Shown here one piece after another: positions 31,617 through 42,067 of a stretch of DNA of 64,000 nt; within the stretch, counting starts at the first letter, position 1; every line of letters starts with the position of its first letter. The translations under genes were made by a program, and so were the position numbers. Source of the DNA: Rhypophila decipiens (lineage: Eukaryota; Ascomycota; Sordariomycetes; Sordariales; Naviculisporaceae); assembly GCA_033297075.1 (NCBI GenBank), contig MU858080.1, positions 186,001 through 250,000 of the forward strand. Reading direction: 5' to 3'. Below the pieces are notes generated by a model. It was not told the origin of the DNA, did no database searches, and was given only the letters and a program-made list of their open reading frames with translations.

Positions 31617-34600
31617 ATGAGACTGCTCGACGCCAATACTTTGAGGCCTTCGGAGTTCCTGGCGGGAGTCGTCCCGCCTTATTGCATTTTGTCACATACA
31701 TGGTGGGAACTGGGGGATGAAGTATCTTTCCAGGATTTACAGTCCTATCATGAAAACGACCAGTCCATGCAGAAAACCGGATTTGAAAAGATTCGCCAAA
31801 CGGCTCGTATTGCGATGCAACATGGTTTGAATTGGATTTGGGTCGATACCTGTTGCATCAACCGGTCCAGCTCTGCCGAGGTCTCTGAGGCGATCAACTC
31901 GATGTATCGATGGTACCAGGGTTCCGAGATCTGTTCTGTATACTTGTCTGACGTCCGGCCGGGCGTGGCTACCGACTTCCGCGTTGCTCGCTGGTTCACA
32001 CGTGGCTGGACTCTTCAAGAACTCATTGCGCCTCGGGAAGTGTTGTTCTACGACCAGAGTTGGCAGTTTATAGGATCACGGTCCGAAAGACTCTCTGATA
32101 TTGCCCAAATCACCGGGGTCGACCCGTTCGTCCTCGGGGGCGGTGACCTGGCGCGCGTGTCGGTCGCCCGTCGTCTGTTTTGGGCATCGAGACGAGTCGC
32201 GGCTCGACAGGAGGACATGGCATACAGTCTTCTTGGCTTGTTCAACGTGAACATGCCCATGCTTTACGGCGAGGGGGGCGAAAAGGCTTTCCTAAGGCTT
32301 CAGCAAGAGATTGTTCTGGAAACCTATGACAAGTCTCTTTTTGCCTGGCAGGACAAGGTCGACTGGCAGACTTGTGACTGGGTCTTTGACTCGAATTCGT
32401 CTGCCAACTTTCCAGCCCGGAGAAAGCTGCGAAAGACTATGTTTGCGAAATCTCCAGCAGACTTTGAACATTGCGGTTCAATGTTCCCACCGCTGGGTCT
32501 GGACTTGGAACCTCAGCCAACAGGTCAACAAGTCAGGGATAAATCTGAGGATGACCGGGAGGTTGACCTGGAAGAAGAGTCGCAGTGGGAGACCATGTCG
32601 ATCACGTCAACTGCGTCGACTTTGGTGCAGCACGTGGAAAACGAATCGGCCAACAGAGGGCTTATCAACGCAATCTCGTTACTGAGGGATGACAATGACG
32701 TCTTTCCTCTCCTCCAGACCATCGGTCTTGCGCGGGGTCATGAGAAGTTTCAGCGGCTGCTGGCTCGCTTGCTATGGCTCATGGCAGTGGAACTTGCCGA
32801 AGAGGCAAAGAATAAGGACGAGACTTCCGTGGCCAAGTTTCTGCGTCGCTACCGGCTGTTGGTAGCCTCGGCTATTACGTCAAGTGTAATGGAGAGCAAA
32901 GCAAAGGAGCCAAAGCCCGAGACAGGACTTGGAGAGCAGGCAAATACACAGCACGACAACTCCGTGGTGCAGGGTGGTGATGTCGACGAGGGACGGATAG
33001 CCCATGAGGAGGATGTCGACTACGAACAGATCGCAGTTGAGGGGCCCGAAGATAAGGATGAAGGCGAGGCAATTGAACCTGACCAGGAGGAGCCCGAATG
33101 CGACTTCTGGCCATTCGACCACTTCATCACATCTAGCCGGGCATATCAGCAGCTGATAACTAGACTGGAGGATCTAGCTCACCCATCCTTCCGTTCACGG
33201 GCGTGGGATCTGACTGCCAGAGTATTAAAGTCGCCAGCTGCGAAACCCTGGTCGCCCGAGTACAAGGACAGTATGAAGTCGGCAATGGCTCTCGTCGTGT
33301 CAGAACTCATATTCTCCCGCCCAAGAGCCTTGACGGTGGAAGATATTAACCAACAAACCAATATCGAAAAGACACAAATTTGGTTGGAATCGAAAACCGG
33401 TCAAGCATGGAATTGGTGGCCGTTACAATCTCCAAGACCACTGCTACAAGATGGAGAGGCTCGTCTAGGATGGACCTGTGTAAGGCGCTATTGGGACAAC
33501 GCTAACACGCCACGCTGGCTAACGCTTTCCTATAGACTTGCGGTGATCGGCGGTGGGTAGTTGTCCCGTCAGAATTTGCCCACAAGATGTCAGATCTTGT
33601 CAAGAAAAGCCCGGTCCCAAAGCCTCACCCAGTTACTTCGACCATGCCCCCGCAAAAGCCAGGTAATGTTATTTCTATCGGAGGCGTACTAGTTTCAGCG
33701 GCCACCCCAGGCCAGCCCGTCGCCCAAGGAAAGGGACCTAGCAATACCGGCAAGGTACATATTGTTTCGCCGACAACACCTAGTGTCGCCGCGCCCACGT
33801 ACTCGCCCCAAAGTCAACAGCAGCCAGCGATTCCTCAAGCCAGGTTTCTCTTTGTCGTGGGAAGGTTTGGCAGATACCGACTGGATGAACTGCCTTCCCT
33901 TCACCTAGACACTGACCAGTTTTCCCATCTTCTGCGATCGACGTACCTAAATAGGAAGGGATTCTGGAAGCGGTGGTTCTCCGTCTTTGGATTCTCTCAC
34001 TGTGACTTTGGCAAGGTTCGTCTGCTGGAGAAAAACTCCGGTCATTACCTCAAACCAACGACACAGCTAACTTAAAAATCACCCGCAGTTCCAACGATAC
34101 TGCCGCAATGGATATTCGCATCAAGGTTACGGTCTCCCAGGCCGAGCAAAGAAGGAATACTACTACGCCCCAACAAGCTGGGAACCGCCCATCTCTCCAG
34201 AAGAGTTCAAGCATCTCTACCAGCACGCTGCTACAAAGAGCAGTGGACTGATCACACGAACTTTCAAAAGAATGTTGCCCAGCTACACTGATTCTCTCCC
34301 CACCGCACATCCACCGCAACCAAATCCAGACGACGAAGACTACGACGGAGACATCCCCACAGACTCGGTGGACCGCATTCCCCAGCGGTACTGGAACATC
34401 AACAAGACTCTAAACGTGAGGGAAGACTTTTGGGGCATCTTGATTCAAGAACGGCGGTCGGCTATCATGACGGCGCTGTACACGCTCCTGACGTTATCTC
34501 CGTTCCTTACCTTTTGTATCCTCTACCTCTTAGGCATCGTCCAGGGAGACGTCCAAAACGCCACCACTCCATTGGCTATATCCCTGACTGCGTTTTCGTT

Positions 34601-34628
34601 GTTTTTGGGATTGATCATCAAACAATGA
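31617..34628 (+). CDS. HET-domain protein with a C-terminal WTCxCG/two-TM module
   Basis: Exons are 31617-33479, 33536-34015 and 34089-34628, giving 960 residues. The start ATG gives MRLLDANTLRP, the usual HET beginning. The HET domain spans about 1-240: YCILSHTWW, IWVDTCCINRSSSAEVSEAI, WFTRGWTLQELIAP and DMAYSLLGLFNVNMPMLYGE. An acidic linker (about 415-500) follows. Splicing of intron 1 creates RLGWTCTCGDRRWVVVPSEF. The tail has a Pro-rich stretch, a region with RFLFVVGRFGRY, FQRYCRNGYSHQGYGLPG and RIPQRYWN, and two hydrophobic helices (LTLSPFLTFCILYLLGIV and LAISLTAFSLFLGLII). HET domains trigger cell death when incompatible nuclei meet; the helices suggest membrane action. Confidence 0.92.
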
Positions 34629-34732
34629 TGATGGGCAGGTCACGGTCTATTAAGATACTGTACTCTGGCTGCGGCTTTAGTTTCTTGTGTGTACAATGAC
34701 TGGTGTCTGGCGACAAGTCGTGATATTCAACC

Positions 34733-34926
34733 TGACAACCTCGTCGTCTTCCATCGCCAACGGCTACTGCAACCAACAATTGACTTTCCTTGTCGGCGGC
34801 CTTGTTTATCTCTTCTCCCCATCCCTCCTTTTTGGGATGGAGAGAGGAAATAAACAAGGCCACCGACGAGCAAAATATCATTGTTTGCAGTAGCCATTGC
34901 AAGGATGTGACGACGGAGAATGTCGT
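34733..34926. repeat. Long imperfect inverted repeat (hairpin)
   Basis: Arms of about 90 bp (34733-34825 and 34834-34926) are separated by an 8-base loop. Perfect blocks include ggccttgtttat, ccatccc and ggctactgca. The RNA from either strand would fold into one long stem. It sits in the spacer between two convergent genes. Confidence 0.85.
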
Positions 34927-35121
34927 GAACGTAGTTTGATGTAATAGAAGTATGTATGTACAAATAGGGGGTGGGTTGGGTTTCAACTGCCGCTCCACAC
35001 AACTTTAACTTCCCCAATCATGCTATGTATGTAGAAATTGAAAACAAGATGCTATCGATGATGACCATGGTGATGATGACGAAATTGTAATTGACATTTC
35101 TTCGCACTGCTGCGAGCGGGC

Positions 35122-36027
35122 TTAGGCGGTGAACTCCTCGGCGCGCTTGAAAGAGCTGGCGCCCTTCCAGACGGGGGGTCCGGGGACCTTGTAGGTCTGC
35201 GGGCCGGAGTGGTCGTTGATGTTGAACTATTCTCCATGTTAGCCTTTTGGCCGTTCAAACAAGAGAAAGAAACAAGAGGATGCAAACTAACCTTGATGTT
35301 CGAATCACTAGCCTTGCAATAACCAGGGATAGCAGCCTTGTAGCTAGCATCCGGCTGGAGCGTGCCACTTCCGGTAATCTCCAGCTGAGCGCACTCGGGA
35401 TAAAACTGAGGCGCATTCGCCTGATGCAGGGCAATCAACTCGTGTCTGAGCAGATAATTACCCGGCGCGAGACCCTGCGGGATGGTGCTCGTCCACTCCT
35501 TGTTGCCGCCGACAAGCTTGGCAATGTCCCAGCCCGAAGGCCGCTCGGTGTCGAGGAAGACGCCGTTGGCCGGCTTGAAGCCCGCCTCGTCAATCTTGAA
35601 CCAGCCGGATCCGGAGCCGTCGCACGAGCTGAAGGCGCCGGGGCACTTGTACATCCATACCAGGATGGGTCCCTGGGAGTGGGTCCATTGTTGCCAGACG
35701 GCCGAGATCTTGTCGCCGGGCGCGGCTGTGGCCGAGAGGGAGGCGGATGTGCCGCCGTTGCAGCGCATCTTGGCGTCGGAGGGGTTGGTGATGGGGTTGT
35801 AGTCGTTCCATTGGCGCTGGATCACGTTCTTGGAGTTGCCGGGGGAGAAGCCTTGGTATCTGTTTCACATGTATGAGTACGCGTGTGTGTTTGGTGTACA
35901 CTAGTGAGAAGGGGGAAACCTACCCCTCGTATTTCTTGCCGGCAATGACATAGCTGGTGACGGCACCGTGGGCGGTAACTTCGGCCGCGAGGAGGGCGAT
36001 GGCGCCAAGGGCGGATGTGAAGAGCAT
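35122..36027 (-). CDS. AA9 lytic polysaccharide monooxygenase
   Basis: Exons are 36027-35924, 35859-35292 and 35226-35122, coding 258 residues. The signal peptide MLFTSALGAIALLAAEVTA is cut to expose the N-terminal His-Gly (HGAVTSY) that forms half of the copper histidine brace. MRCNGG and DKISAVWQQWTHSQGPILVW follow, with the second brace His in that segment. GNYLLRHELIALHQAN and AQFYPECAQLEI give the conserved His, Gln and axial Tyr of the site. There is no carbohydrate-binding module. The enzyme is secreted and cleaves cellulose or related glucans by oxidation. The 5' leader carries a (GTC)n run just before the ATG. Confidence 0.95.
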
Positions 36028-36038
36028 GATGGGCAGTT

Positions 36039-36066
36039 GTCGTCGTCGTCGTCGTCGTCGTCGTCG
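36039..36066. repeat. (GTC)n microsatellite in the LPMO leader
   Basis: Nine perfect GTC units lie 12 bp upstream of the LPMO start codon. Confidence 0.9.
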
Positions 36067-38753
36067 GGTACTGTAGCAACTAAAAAGTAAAGACGAACCG
36101 AGTGATGCAGTGATACTGGTTGCACAGAAAAGGGAAAAAGACAAGATCGACTCTGGAGGTGGCCTGGACGGCCATATTATAGGATTTGTCCCAGTCCACG
36201 GCATGTCGAACGCCACATCCGGGCTCGCAACAGCCAAACCATTCCCGTGACTCTTGCTCACAGATGTTGTTTAATCTATCAGATAAATGAAGCCGATTCC
36301 TCCTTCCCCGTGGGCGACAAATGACTTTCTCTGTGTGTGTGTCTCTAGACTATCTTGGTTGCCACTGTTCCCCGGACCCCAGGTTTTGCGCTACGTACCA
36401 TGCCGGTTGACGGGTGTGGTGTTCCCCCGTCGAGGTGACATCAACCAGTCGAGCCCAATCTATGGGTCAGACTGCACTCCAGCTTTTTGTTGAACTTGCC
36501 CCATGGGGAACATTCGGTGCTTCTTGTTGCGGTTAAGCACTTTAACGGTGGATGCATATCCCGACCTCCAAGTACTCGGCTAAATGTCCCCCTGCTCCTC
36601 ACCCACGCGCTCCTTCAACGCTCGCTCATATATGATGGAGATGGCGAGTGGACGGCATAGAGCATGGCCAGTCCGCCAGTCGTTATTCTGCGGTATTTAA
36701 TATACCAGCCCGCCCCGGACCATGGCAGGTGACTGGTGGATTTCAAGCTCTCACGAGTCAAACATGTCTTTTGCTTTTCGGCATCGAATCCGGCAGGTTT
36801 GAACATCCAATATAAATCATCAAGGATTCATGGATGACAGGCGCCACTCTGCCCCTTTTGTTCTTTTTCCTTCCATCTTTATTTGCTTTGGGTATCCTTG
36901 CTTCCGTGCATGACGGCAGCGCAGCCTCCTTAGGCGCTCAAATAATTGTTAGCGGGGGAATACCATGAGGGAACAAACTGCCGACTATTCCGCCTCGATA
37001 TTGTCTCGCGTAGAATATGAGAGGGATATGACGCCGAATGGACTTGTTGTGAAGATGACATCTTTCTCTCTTACTCGTCTAGACACTCATGACTGGGGAC
37101 AACCTACTCAGAATGAGCATCAGGTCCAGGAATGCATTGAAGCTATCAACCTGTGTCATTTTCTGAATGGGATATGATCAAAAACACAGGCCCAACACTG
37201 GTCATTGCATGGCCATAATAAAGCATAAAGCCGGCCCTTGCTTAACCCTTACCAATCGCTGTGTTGTCTCAATCGTCCTCTCTGAACCTGGCTAGTGATA
37301 CCTCCCAGAAAGAGTGACGATCATGAAAAGATCAGGAAATGCTTGGCATCCCAAATTGACCCGGCCGCCGTATCATGCCCCCCAAAAGCGGGTAGAATGG
37401 CGACTCACAACCTAAACGTGTCATAGCGGATGATCATATGCCGAGAGTCCAATGGACAACCGCGAAACCGAGCACGGTAGCACGGCAACACTTCGGTGGC
37501 TTGAACAATCCCTCTTCCTTGCCGCTACTATATTGTAAACAACGTACCCACTTGGGCTTACCGAGCAGCGTCGCCTGCTTGCTGGCTTTCTCGATCAGTT
37601 GGTGGTCTTTTTGGAATCAGAGTAAGCCTCCTCTCTCCGTTCGGCCTAGTCCTAGTACTCCATGACGACCTGACGGGATTCCAGCCGCATAAGCAGTCAT
37701 CGGCCGAATCATGATTGTAATCAAAATGGCTTGGAACTTGAAGATGGGCAATATATCAAGGTCGGGATGTTGCTCCAGGGCATGGATGGTGAGCTTACCG
37801 AGGCATGGTCATTACCTGGTTTTGACTGATTTTGAGGCGTCACGGTTGCTGGAGCAAGTCCGGTTCTGAGATGAAGGGACGGATGAGGCTCATGGAAGGT
37901 ATGTCACGGTCACAATGTCAGTAGACAGCCCTGCCGTCATGTAGATTTTGTCACGTTAAAAGTCACGACTCGCCAAGTCCCCATAGTCACCACTCACAGA
38001 TGGACAGAAAGAAACCAAGCGGCAGGCAAAATCGAGTACATTATCACACCCTATCCAACTGCAGAAAGCCCCGCCGTAACAAGCCACGATGCCAGACCAA
38101 CCCATTCCGCGGCTGTTATCCCCGTTATCCATGAAGGCAAAATGGTCGCGCCAAAAGCACATTGTTTAATACCACATGGTCGTGCCCTCTTGGGTAATAG
38201 ATACCAAAAGAAAGCATTCGTTTTCCCATGTCGCCAATCTATCCCAAGAACCAGGTTAAGAGCGTCTGTTTTCCCATCAACGCAATAATGCAATGGTCGC
38301 GCTCAAACCTAGAAGCCACTGTATCCGCATGGTCGTACCCGCAAAAAGAAGGCATCTGTTCTCCCATGAGTCGTGACCCCCTCGAAGCCAAAACCCAAAA
38401 CTCCGCTCGATAAGAAAAGCCTTATTCAGCAATTATGCAGGACTGCCATCCCTGCCAAATCACGCTGACCAAAATGAACTCCAGTAAGCCAAAAGGAGAA
38501 AAATCCCCAAAAGAAAAACACCAAAACCCAAATGCCCGTGTCGTGATACCATGCATCGGGGTAACATATCCATCCATCATAAAAAATCATAACCTGTCAT
38601 GCAGTCTTGCCTAAATGCGCCCAAAATCCAACCAATGCAAATGCCATAAATGCAATATGCCCCCCCTATGCTCGATGCTGTCCCCATGACCCTATCCATG
38701 CAGTGGTAAAAATAAAGGAAAAATAAAATAAAAATAGGAATGTAGGACTGGAC
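36067..38753. other. Long intergenic region, 2.7 kb
   Basis: Includes the LPMO promoter and the 3' flank of the 702-aa gene. Around 38140-38370 a phrase (catggtcgt or aatggtcgcg followed by caaaa and cccat) recurs three or four times in diverged form. ORFs are short and unconvincing. Confidence 0.5.
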
Positions 38754-40862
38754 TCAAAAATCCAACTCGTCGTCGTCAGACAACCAAGAGTCATCATTCA
38801 GGTTGAAGCTAAGGGTGCAATTAGCTGCGTTGCCAGCGTTGCCAGCGTTGCCAGCGTTGCCAGCGTTGACTGCTTTGCCGGCATTATTTGTGTTGCAAAA
38901 ATCCATGCTGTCGTCGTCAGACAACCAAGAGTCATCATTGAGACTGAAGCTAACCGTGTAATCAACTGCGTTGCCTTTTGTGTCATCCTGAGCAGTGACC
39001 TGTGGAGCCGCGGTATTATTAGCAGCAGCAGCAGTGGTGGTAGTTGCCACTGCATCAAGCAGAGTGAGCGTCTCCTCCTCGAGCTCATCAAAGTCGTCAT
39101 CGCCATAGTCGGTTTCGGCTTGGGAAGCAGCCACAGCCATTCCAGGCACAGTGGCTCCTCCATCGGCTCCAACGTCGGGCTGAGATGGGCCCAGCTCCAC
39201 AAGAGTATGCTCCCTAGTGTCGTCATGAAGGATGGAACACTGAGAGAGCGGTGCAAGGACGTCATTGGCAATTTCTTCAACCTGACCCTCGGCCTGTTGC
39301 TGGAGTTCGTGCTTTCGCTTCTCCTTGGCGACCTCGTTGGCGAGCCGCTCTTCCGCGAGCTTTTCCTCCGCGAGCTTTTCCTCCGCCAGCCTCCTCCGCT
39401 CGGCTTCCTTGCGCTTCTTTTCTTCAGCGGCAGCAAGTATCCGAGACTCGGCCAGGGCCTGGAACATTTCGATCCCGTTGTCGCTTGAACCAAAGAATCG
39501 AATTGGCGACGATGTCTTGTAAGGAGCTTTCTTGGCAGCTGGAGTTTTCTTGGAAGATTTGGGTGCTGCAGCAACTACTGGATACTTTGGACTGCCCCTT
39601 GGCGAAAGCTTCGGGAGAGATGGCTCTGGCGGCAATTGCGACGACTGTGACTTGCGTGGGCTAAGAGACTCGCAATCCCAAAGGGACTGTTGCGACTCGT
39701 GCAGCGGCGCAAAGTCTTCGGGTGATCGCCGACGCGCCTCTCGAGGGGAAATAGGCGGTTCGTGGAAACGGTGTACCCTGTCCTCTTTCCGATCTTGTTC
39801 CACGACTTCAGTCGTGATGACCGGCGACTGGGCAGCGACCACTGGAGATGCGGCTTTGGAATGCCTGCATGGCGTGTTGGTCGTGCCTTCCAGGTCCAGC
39901 ATGTCCTCAGAATTGAGCTCCCAGTCTTGCGAGGACAAGAAGTCGGCCACGTTCTTAATGCGGTCGACCATCTTGCTGGGGGGGGCTGGGGCTGGCCTGG
40001 TGGCGAGAGGTGTGGGAACCTGTGCAACGAAGGGACTGGATTTTCCTTTGCCGCTGTCGCTAAAAAGTGGCACAGGCGGTCGTGGTCGGCTGACAATCGG
40101 AGCTGGTGTTGGCTTTTTCGCAGCCATTGGCGTCCCATACTCCTCCTCCAGTTCTCTGTCCATCTGAGATGACGTTGGCAGAAAATCCTCGAGGTGCTCA
40201 ATCACGAACTGCGTGCTGGCCGGTGGCGCAAGCGTGGCGACGTTTGTGATGTCGCGAAGAGGCCAGAGCTGAGACGATGTGGGCAGCCGGCTGGCCGTTG
40301 GACTGGTCTGCGACAAGATCTTGGGGGCAGCTGGTGTATCTGGCACAACTGGACGGTCGTAAGAGGGCGCAGGTCGCGTGTTCTCGCAAGCTTGCTGCCG
40401 TTGTGCCCTTTGCGAAGGATGCGGCCTCGGCGCAATCTGCTCCGCGGCAGCACCCTCGACCTCGTCCACCTTTCGCTTTGTTGCGCCGTTGGGCCGAACA
40501 AACCACGAGATTGTAGGCTGACTCGGTCGGACGTCGACCAACGGAAGGCCCCTCTTTCTCTTTGCCTCGAGGGCCTTCTGCTCTTTCTCCTTCTTTTTGT
40601 CGCGGAGAAATCGCGCCCGCTTGCTCGACTTTTCTTTTTCGAATTCGTCCTTGATCCGCTTCTGTTCTTCGCGCTCGAGTCGGCGCTGTTCTTCTCGAGA
40701 GACCCTGGGCTGCTTGGTCTTCTCACGATGCAGCTTTTGCGCTTGTTTGGAGGTCATCCACGGTGCAAGCTCAGGAAGCGCCTGATCGGGTGGGCGATTG
40801 ACCATGTGCTGCATCCTGACCGTGGGGTCGATGAGCGTAAAGGTTTGCTGTAATTTGGGCAT
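38754..40862 (-). CDS. Large disordered protein with a PIP-box-like motif and duplicated C-terminus
   Basis: The single ORF of 702 residues begins MPKLQQTFTLIDPT. Residues about 50-105 are a highly charged Lys/Glu/Arg helix (REEQRRLEREEQKRIKDEF). QPTISWFVRP (about 114-123) resembles a PCNA-interacting peptide (QxxIxxF). The middle is Pro/Ser-rich with possible CDK sites (SPRK, SPRE, SPRG). A second charged helix spans about 490-540. The C-terminus has two copies of LNDDSWLSDDD..DF separated by (Asn-Ala-Gly)n repeats. It is probably a nuclear, DNA-replication- or repair-linked regulatory protein, which is inference; I do not recognise an orthologue. Confidence 0.75.
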   Translation of the reverse strand: MPKLQQTFTLIDPTVRMQHMVNRPPDQALPELAPWMTSKQAQKLHREKTKQPRVSREEQRRLEREEQKRIKDEFEKEKSSKRARFLRDKKKEKEQKALEAKRKRGLPLVDVRPSQPTISWFVRPNGATKRKVDEVEGAAAEQIAPRPHPSQRAQRQQACENTRPAPSYDRPVVPDTPAAPKILSQTSPTASRLPTSSQLWPLRDITNVATLAPPASTQFVIEHLEDFLPTSSQMDRELEEEYGTPMAAKKPTPAPIVSRPRPPVPLFSDSGKGKSSPFVAQVPTPLATRPAPAPPSKMVDRIKNVADFLSSQDWELNSEDMLDLEGTTNTPCRHSKAASPVVAAQSPVITTEVVEQDRKEDRVHRFHEPPISPREARRRSPEDFAPLHESQQSLWDCESLSPRKSQSSQLPPEPSLPKLSPRGSPKYPVVAAAPKSSKKTPAAKKAPYKTSSPIRFFGSSDNGIEMFQALAESRILAAAEEKKRKEAERRRLAEEKLAEEKLAEERLANEVAKEKRKHELQQQAEGQVEEIANDVLAPLSQCSILHDDTREHTLVELGPSQPDVGADGGATVPGMAVAASQAETDYGDDDFDELEEETLTLLDAVATTTTAAAANNTAAPQVTAQDDTKGNAVDYTVSFSLNDDSWLSDDDSMDFCNTNNAGKAVNAGNAGNAGNAGNAANCTLSFNLNDDSWLSDDDELDF
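38765..38965 (-). repeat. Duplicated C-terminal coding segment around a 9-bp repeat
   Basis: Two copies of about 54 bp (38768-38822 and about 38911-38965), identical over the block coding DDSWLSDDD, flank four to five aacgctggc units (38827-38868). Confidence 0.85.
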
Positions 40863-42067
40863 CGTGATTGATTATTTTGATGCTTAGGGTGATGAAAGTG
40901 TCGAGGAAGTTGAGTTCGCCGATGAGCGCATCTCCAGACGTGGTGTCGTGAAGGTTGAGCAGGTTCAGGATCAGGATTTGGAAATCGGGACCGGTGACGA
41001 GACACTTTATGCCCCGCGACACGCTAGTGACGGGTTAGCGCGTTGAGAGGCGGGCCCACCCGCCCTGTGCGTTTAAAACACGTGGGGTCGATGCAGGTGC
41101 CCGGATTAGGTAAGCTTGCAACTGCGATGAGCCGAAATTGCAGGTCCCTGCTCAACCCACTGCCTGCACCCAATCAGAAGAGAGACCTTCGCTGTCATTT
41201 TAGCCGACGGACCTCAGTTTGCACTGTCTGGCAACGGTGTTCGTGTCATGTCGTGCAGAAGTGGAGACCTCAGCTGAGGCGGGATAAGCCGTCGATCTCC
41301 GATATCTCCGCCAAACTGGATCTCATCCGTAGGGCTGCTGATTTCAGCTCCGGTGCGGTGCAGCTGGGCAACAGAACTCCCGTTCAGCGGGAACGAAAAG
41401 GGAGTTGTCATCGAAAATCAAGCCGTTATTGCAACACAAGCCGGGTAATGACTCGTCCTTCACGACAGACAGCCCAAAGGGTTCAACTAGAGTCGGTTTT
41501 CAACGTATGCGTTTTGTAATTTGCATCTTTTTTTAGGTTGTTCTTTCGAGGTCGGAAATGGAGGAGGATGGGGAGAGTAGCGGTAGCAAAGCCCGCAAGA
41601 TCGATCAAGGATCAGATCGATCAAGGATCAGATCGATCAAGGATCAGAGACCCATCATGGATCATAATCCATTATGTAACTACATTTCTCATTTCCCGGG
41701 GAAATAAACTTAAAGACAGAGCAGCGCAGTGAGCGTTGTGGGCTTGCATTCCCCAGGATTTTCTCGTTACAAGTTAATTACTTCAACGATAAGAATGGAT
41801 ACTGTACATCACATTGAGAGATGCGACAGGCGCAAGATGATATCCAGCAGGACGAACGAAGAAAAGATACGAGTTGAACTGATTAGAAGGATACTACAGG
41901 ATCAAAGTGTCATCATTCACTGGGCTTATCAGCATGTAAGCCACTTATGCTCTCAACTGGCCGAGGTAGAGTACAATGATGTGATTGCCATGACCCACTT
42001 GAACTTCTAAAGGTGGTCTTGTCTCGACTGTCAGCAATGAGCAAAACAAACAACATCTCCATGAACA
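40863..42067. other. Divergent promoter region
   Basis: Lies between the 702-aa gene (-) and the MFS gene (+). It holds a 16-bp tandem repeat and a 70-codon plus-strand ORF (from 41795, MDTVHHIERCDRRKM) with no domain, which I do not call. Confidence 0.5.
41599..41646. repeat. 16-bp perfect tandem repeat, three copies
   Basis: The unit gatcgatcaaggatca occurs at 41599, 41615 and 41631 with no mismatch. Confidence 0.9.

Noticed and set aside
41795..42010. Small plus-strand ORF just upstream of the MFS gene
   Set aside because: No recognised domain; could be leader sequence of the MFS transcript.
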